Positions 59,323 through 64,000 of a DNA stretch of 64,000 bases are shown in pieces (position 1 is the first letter of the stretch; each line of letters starts with the position of its first letter). The position numbers and the translations under genes were made by a program. The DNA is from Akebia trifoliata (lineage: Eukaryota > Streptophyta > Magnoliopsida > Ranunculales > Lardizabalaceae). The stretch covers positions 27,097,132 to 27,161,131 of the forward strand of contig CM030717.1 in the NCBI GenBank assembly GCA_017979445.1, in the 5' to 3' direction. The notes under the pieces were generated by a model, which saw only the letters and a list, made by a program, of their open reading frames with translations, made no database searches and was not told the DNA's origin.

Positions 59323-60633
59323 GCCAAAAATAGTAATTTTGATGATGCATTTTTTTATTTTTTTATTTTATTTTTTTTTTTTTAGGTTTTAAAAGATTGC
59401 CTTTGTCGAATAATCTGTGACAGACTGTGTTTGATGACTCTAAAGTCAACGATCATGGTGCCTTTGCCAAATGTCGAGGATACAAGTGTCAGCTAATCCT
59501 TAGCCTCTTTAGAGTCATCCCCGAGACTGAGAATTTTGATTGAGTTATCTTCGTTGTATCCGAGATTTTTGCCGTTCACAGTTTATACTCTTGCGGGCCA
59601 AGAGTTGTTTTTTTTTGTTTTTTTTTTTTAATTTTTTTTTTTTTTTTTTTTTCATTTTTGCCCCTGGCGCCAGTTACGATTTTCACCAGACCCGATTTCC
59701 ACATTTTTGCGCATCGACGCCCTTTTTGGGTTTTCATCATGCCGGTGGTTTTGATCTTGCCATGGACTGATTTTTTTACTCATAGTGCCCTTGCAGGTTT
59801 TCACTATGCCCTTTCAGTCTATGCTTACTTTATAGATTTTTTTTTGCTTTGAATGTCTTCTCGATTTCTTTATGCCCCTTGTGGCTTGGTGACTCAAGTT
59901 GAGCTGCGAGATCGAATACTCTACTCTTCTAGTGGCGCTCTTTCTTGAGTAACAGATCTGGACTCCCCTCTCGAGTTCCTCCGACGATTTTCATGGTGGT
60001 GACTCAAGTTGAGCTTCAAGATCAATGACTCTACACTTCAAGTCGCTCTTTTTTTTCAAATATTCGACCTGGTCTCCCCTCTCGGATCTTCCAACGACTT
60101 TGGCGGCTTGAAATCCGATTTGAGTGGCAAGATAGACTGCACTGACGATGTTTTCCATGATATGCTTCCACCATGATCGAGTTACCTCGAGCCATTCCTT
60201 GATCTGAGAGGACTTTTAAGTAGGACGAAGCGTAGGCTTAGGCTAGGGTGTGAAAGGATATAAGGAAGGTTGAGTCTGGATTTATTGAGGGGTAGATCGA
60301 ACACGGGGTTTGTCTTTTTTTTTTTTTTTCGAAAATATGATCTATGTCTCCTCCCATCGTCAGATGAACTTGGAGATTTAGGTCAAGCTTTCATCAAACA
60401 TTCGAGATTTTTGACTTTTTTGATTTTTTTTGTACTTTTAGCCGTTCACAGTTTATCCTCATGCGGGCCAGGAGTATACTTTGGCTTTTTTTTTTGATGA
60501 ATTTTTTTTGTGGTGATGACTTGCCCCGATCCTAGGTTAATAAATGAACGTGATGGCTCAAAAAGGGTTAACTAAAAGTAGATAATTGTTTAGGTAGTAG
60601 AAAGATGGCCTCTCTTCATTTCAAAGGATGACT
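59323..60633 (-). other. Element B non-coding part between antisense region and pol
   Basis: Contains T-rich runs (59,350-59,390, 59,607-59,655), a repeated CAGTTTAT(A/C)CTC(T/A)TGCGGGCCA block at about 59,579 and 60,449, and a tandem duplication around GACTCAAGTTGAGCT at about 59,891 and 60,000. No gene supported. Confidence 0.6.
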
Positions 60634-63600
60634 TCAGGCGTAATATTTTTTAACGGTGTCAGCATTGATCGGTTGCGGAAAGACTTCCCCGTCCATCTCT
60701 ATGAGAATCAGCGCTCCTCCGGACAGTACCTTTTGGACGACGAATGGCCCCTCGTAATTTGGACGAAACTTTCCTCTCGCATCTTCTTGTATTGGCAAGA
60801 TCTTCTTCAGAACTAAGTCTCCGGGTACAAACTCCCGAGGTCGAACCTTCTTGTTATAAGCACGTGCTATTCTTCGTTGATATGTTTGGCCGTGACAAAT
60901 TGCTGAAAGACGTTTCTCTTCTATTAAGTTCAACTGATCAAATCGAGCTTGAACCCATTCTGCCTCATCTAATTCAACTTCTTTTAATATCCGAAGGGAG
61001 GGAATCTCGACCTCAACGGGCAAGACTGCTTCCATTCCGTATACCAATGAGTAGGGTGTTGCCCCAGTCGAAGTTCGGATTGACGTTCGATAAGCATGTA
61101 GAGCAAATGGTAACATTTCGTGCCAATCTTTGTAAGTAACGGCCATTTTCTCAATGATCTTCTTGATGTTTTTGTTGGCGGCTTCAACTGCTCCATTCAT
61201 CTTTGGTCTGTAAATGACTGAGTTGTGATGGGTGATCTGAAAATCCTTGCACATCTTAGACATATCTTTGTTCTTGAGATTTTTGGCGTTATCGGTTACT
61301 ATCCCGCTTGGGAGGCCATACCGACATATGATGTTGTTCTTTACAAACTTCAAGACATTGCCCCTCGTAACATTGGCATAAGATGCTGCTTCTACCCATT
61401 TCGTAAAATAGTCGATGGCGACTAGGATGAAGCGATGCCCATTGGAAGCTTGAGGATTGATCTGCCCGATGACATCCATTCCCCAAAGTGAGAAGGGCCA
61501 AGGAGAAGTCATATTGTGCAATTCTGAAGGTGGTGCATTGATTTTTGTTGGCGTAGATTTGACACAAATGACACTTCCGAACATGTTGGTACCCATCGCT
61601 TCCATAGTCATCCAGTAGTAACCCATTCTCATAATCTTCTTTGCGAGCATATGTCCATTCATGTGAGGTCCACATACTCCTCCGTGCACAGTCTCGATTA
61701 AGCGTTGAGCTTCTGTCTGTGTTACACACCTGAGGAGGACCTCGTGATGCGACTTTTTGTATAAGACTCCGCTACTCAAGAAGAACTGTCCTGCCAATCT
61801 CTGAATAGTCTTTCGGTCTGTCGTCGTGGCATCGGGTGGAAAAGTTCGATCCTCTAAGAATGCCTTGATGTCTGCATACCATGGTTTTTCCTCAGGTTCT
61901 TCGATCTCCACAGGTAAGCAATACGCTGGCTCATCTTGAATACCAATCTCAAGAGGGTCAACTATGGTATCTTCAGAGATGCTGATCATTGAAGCCAGAG
62001 TAGCCAATGCATCTGCAAACTGGTTCTTAGCCCTCGGCATATAAGTAAAGGAGATTCGGGTGAAGTTTGAACTTAGATCTTCGAGATACTCGTGATACGG
62101 AACCAGTCTCTGCTCTCGGGTCTTCCATTCTCCCGTTGTCTGGTAGACTACCAGACTTGAGTCTCCAAATACATCTATTTCATCCACTTCGAGGTCGATC
62201 GCTGCTTTCAACCCCACAATGCATGCTTCGTACTCAGCTTCGTTGTTCGAACATTGGAACCTCAGTCTAACCGCAATGGGGATATGGGTCCCGTCTGGCT
62301 TAACTAGAATTGCCCTAATTCCATTTCCCTTTTGATTTACTGCTCCGTCGAAGTACATTTTCCAGCTAGACTCTTCATTGTCGCTCCCGGCTTCAGCAAA
62401 CAGGATGACTTCTTCAGGAAAATTTGTCTTTAGCGGCTCATAGTCGAGCAGAGGGTGTTCCGCTAAGTGGTCAGCAATGGCTTGTCCTTTAATGGCTTTT
62501 TGAGTGACATAGGTGATGTCGAACTCAGATAATAGTAGCTGCCATTTTGCGGTGCGTCCCGTTAGGGCCGGCTTCTCGAAGAGGTACTTCAAGGGATCCA
62601 TCCGAGCAATGAGCATAGTCGAGTAACTGAGCAAGCAATGGCGTAACCGTTGTGATGCCCAAACAAGGGCGCAGCATGCTTTTTCGAGAGTCAAATAGTT
62701 CACCTCGTAACTTGTGAACTTCTTGCTAAGGTAATAGATGGCTTGCTCTTTTCGACCTGTTTCATCATGTTGCCCCAGTACGCAGCCCATGGAGTTTTCT
62801 TGTACGGAAAGATACATCAGTAAAGGTCGACCCGATGTAGGAGGAACTAGAACAGGCGGATTAAGCAAGTATCTCTTAATCTTGTCGAAAGCTTCTTGAC
62901 AGTCTTCATTCCATTCTTTCGGCTCATTCTTTTTCAGTAGTTTGAATACTGGCTCACAGATCGGAGTTAGCTGCGCGATGAACCTACTAATGTACTGAAT
63001 TCTCCCTAGGAATCCCCTGATCTCTTTTTCTGATTTGGGTGGCTCCATATTTATGATGTACTTCGTTTTAGCTGGATCGATTTCAATGCCTCTTCTACTG
63101 ACAATGAACCCCAATAGCTTCCCTGATGTTGCCCCAAATACACACTTTGCCGGATTAAGCCTTAAGTTGTACTTCCTTAATCGATCAAACAATTTCTTCA
63201 GGTTTACCAGATGATCCTCTTCGAGGTTAGATTTGGCTATCATGTCGTCCACATATACCTCTATCTCCTTGTGAATCATGTCATGAAATAAGGCAGTCAT
63301 GGCTCGTTGGTAAGTTGCCCCAGCGTTCTTGAGACCGAATGGCATGACCTTATAGTGAAAGGTACCCCAAGGTGTAATGAATGCAGTCTTCTCTTGATCT
63401 TCTTCTGCCATTTTTATTTGGTTGTAACCAGAGAATCCATCCATGAACGAGAACATACCGTGCCCAGCTGTATTATCGACCAGAGTGTCGATGTGTGGTA
63501 ATGGAAAGTCATCTTTCGGACTGGCTCTGTTCAGATCTCTATAGTCCACGCACATACGTACCTTTCCATCTTTCTTTGGTACAGGAGCGACATTAGCGAG

Positions 63601-64000
63601 CCACTCAGGGTAGGTGAATACTGTGAGAAACCCTGCTTAGAACTGTTTCATTACTTCATCCTTGACCTTAAGTGTCCATTCTGGTTTCAATCTTCGTAAT
63701 TTCTGCTTAACTGGCTTGCTTCCCTCTTTGATAGGTAACTTGTGGACGACTAGATCTGTGTCTAAACCAGGCATGTCTTGGTAGGACCATGCGAATACAT
63801 CTTGGTACTGCTGTAAAAACTTTGTCATCTCTTCTTTCTGCTCAATCGTTAATAGGGTTCCGATTTTAACGATCCGTGGGTCATCTTCGGTGCCTAGGTT
63901 CACTGAGTTTGTATCCTCTATATTTGGCTGAACACCCTTCTCGTGACGTTCTATGAGTTCTTTGATTTCTTTTGGAGGATATTCAACCTCTTCCTCTAAC
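60634..64000 (-). pseudogene. Element B pol: RT, RNase H, second RNase H, integrase (one stop, local double frameshift)
   Basis: Open from the window edge to a TAA at 63,634-63,636, then 973 residues to 60,634. RT has MDGFSGYNQI, YKVMPFGLKNAGATYQRAM and YVDD (residues 101-104 after the stop). The first RNase H spans about 190-340. The second RNase H spans about 395-520 and keeps Asp (YFDGA), Glu (EAEYEA), Asp (GDSSLVV) and Asp (FADALA). The integrase keeps the catalytic triad (GMDVIGQ, VTDNAKN, VEAANKN) and a C-terminal GPFVVQKV. In the integrase zinc finger a missing base and an extra base about 55 bases later scramble about 18 residues, so the CHLCQ cysteines appear only in another frame. 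Unlike A and A2 the catalytic residues survive, so B is the youngest-looking pol here. The 5' part lies outside the window. Confidence 0.9.

Larger units (their letters stand above)
56628..64000 (-). mobile_element. Element B: Tat-lineage Ty3/gypsy (family beta), right end beyond window
   Basis: Minus strand: pol from the window edge to 60,634, region with antisense coding-like sequence (58,638-60,633), polypurine tract (58,625-58,637) and 3' LTR (56,628-58,624). It is the better-preserved copy of the family of element A2. It sits inside the protease of element C. Confidence 0.92.

Noticed and set aside
59350..59655. Long T runs as possible LINE or SINE tails
   Set aside because: They lie inside the spacer of element B and have A-rich counterparts in the same place in element A2; part of the element.

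Overview
The window looks like a repeat-rich stretch of an AT-rich flowering-plant genome, probably a eudicot. The evidence is one GT-AG intron-containing plant-specific gene of the NPH3 family, plus plant Ty3/gypsy lineages (Tat and Athila types, including Tat-style dual RNase H), LINE remnants and hairpin MITEs. I see no bacterial-style genes, rRNA, tRNA or CRISPR array. I cannot name the species.

Left arm (1-19,900) is a nested stack of four retrotransposon insertions. Outermost is a minus-strand gypsy element F (gag to mid-RT, 17,695-19,900). Its RT is cut by a plus-strand Tat-type element A2 (family beta; pol 10,901-13,553, 3' LTR 15,514-17,694). A2 is cut in its RT by another plus-strand Tat-type element A (family alpha; protease, G-patch, RT, two RNase H domains, integrase, 33-bp tandem array, 3' LTR 9,192-10,900). 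A is itself cut by an antisense solo LTR of family alpha (1,507-3,160). All coding parts here are broken.

Middle (19,900-38,000) is mostly non-coding. It has a LINE 3' remnant (23.7-24.4 kb), a pair of about 3.1-kb direct repeats (24.49-27.6 and 30.53-33.74 kb), and an Athila-like element D on the minus strand (27.77-35.4 kb or more). D has a decayed tRNA-Asp-type primer site, and one of its LTRs carries an internal inversion. A SINE-like body lies near 36.8 kb.

The only apparently functional host gene is at 38,389-45,921 (+): four exons encoding a 601-residue BTB/POZ-NPH3 protein resembling Arabidopsis At3g08570/At3g08660. Intron 2 holds an RTE-like LINE remnant. Intron 1 and the probable 3' UTR hold related palindromic MITEs.

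Right arm (46,800-64,000), all minus strand: a divergent Tat-like LTR, then an Athila-type element C (3' LTR, env-like region, integrase, RNase H, RT, protease). C is interrupted in its protease by element B (family beta). B has an almost open pol continuing past the window end, with one in-frame stop and a pair of compensating frameshifts. Both beta copies share an antisense coding-like region between pol and the 3' LTR.
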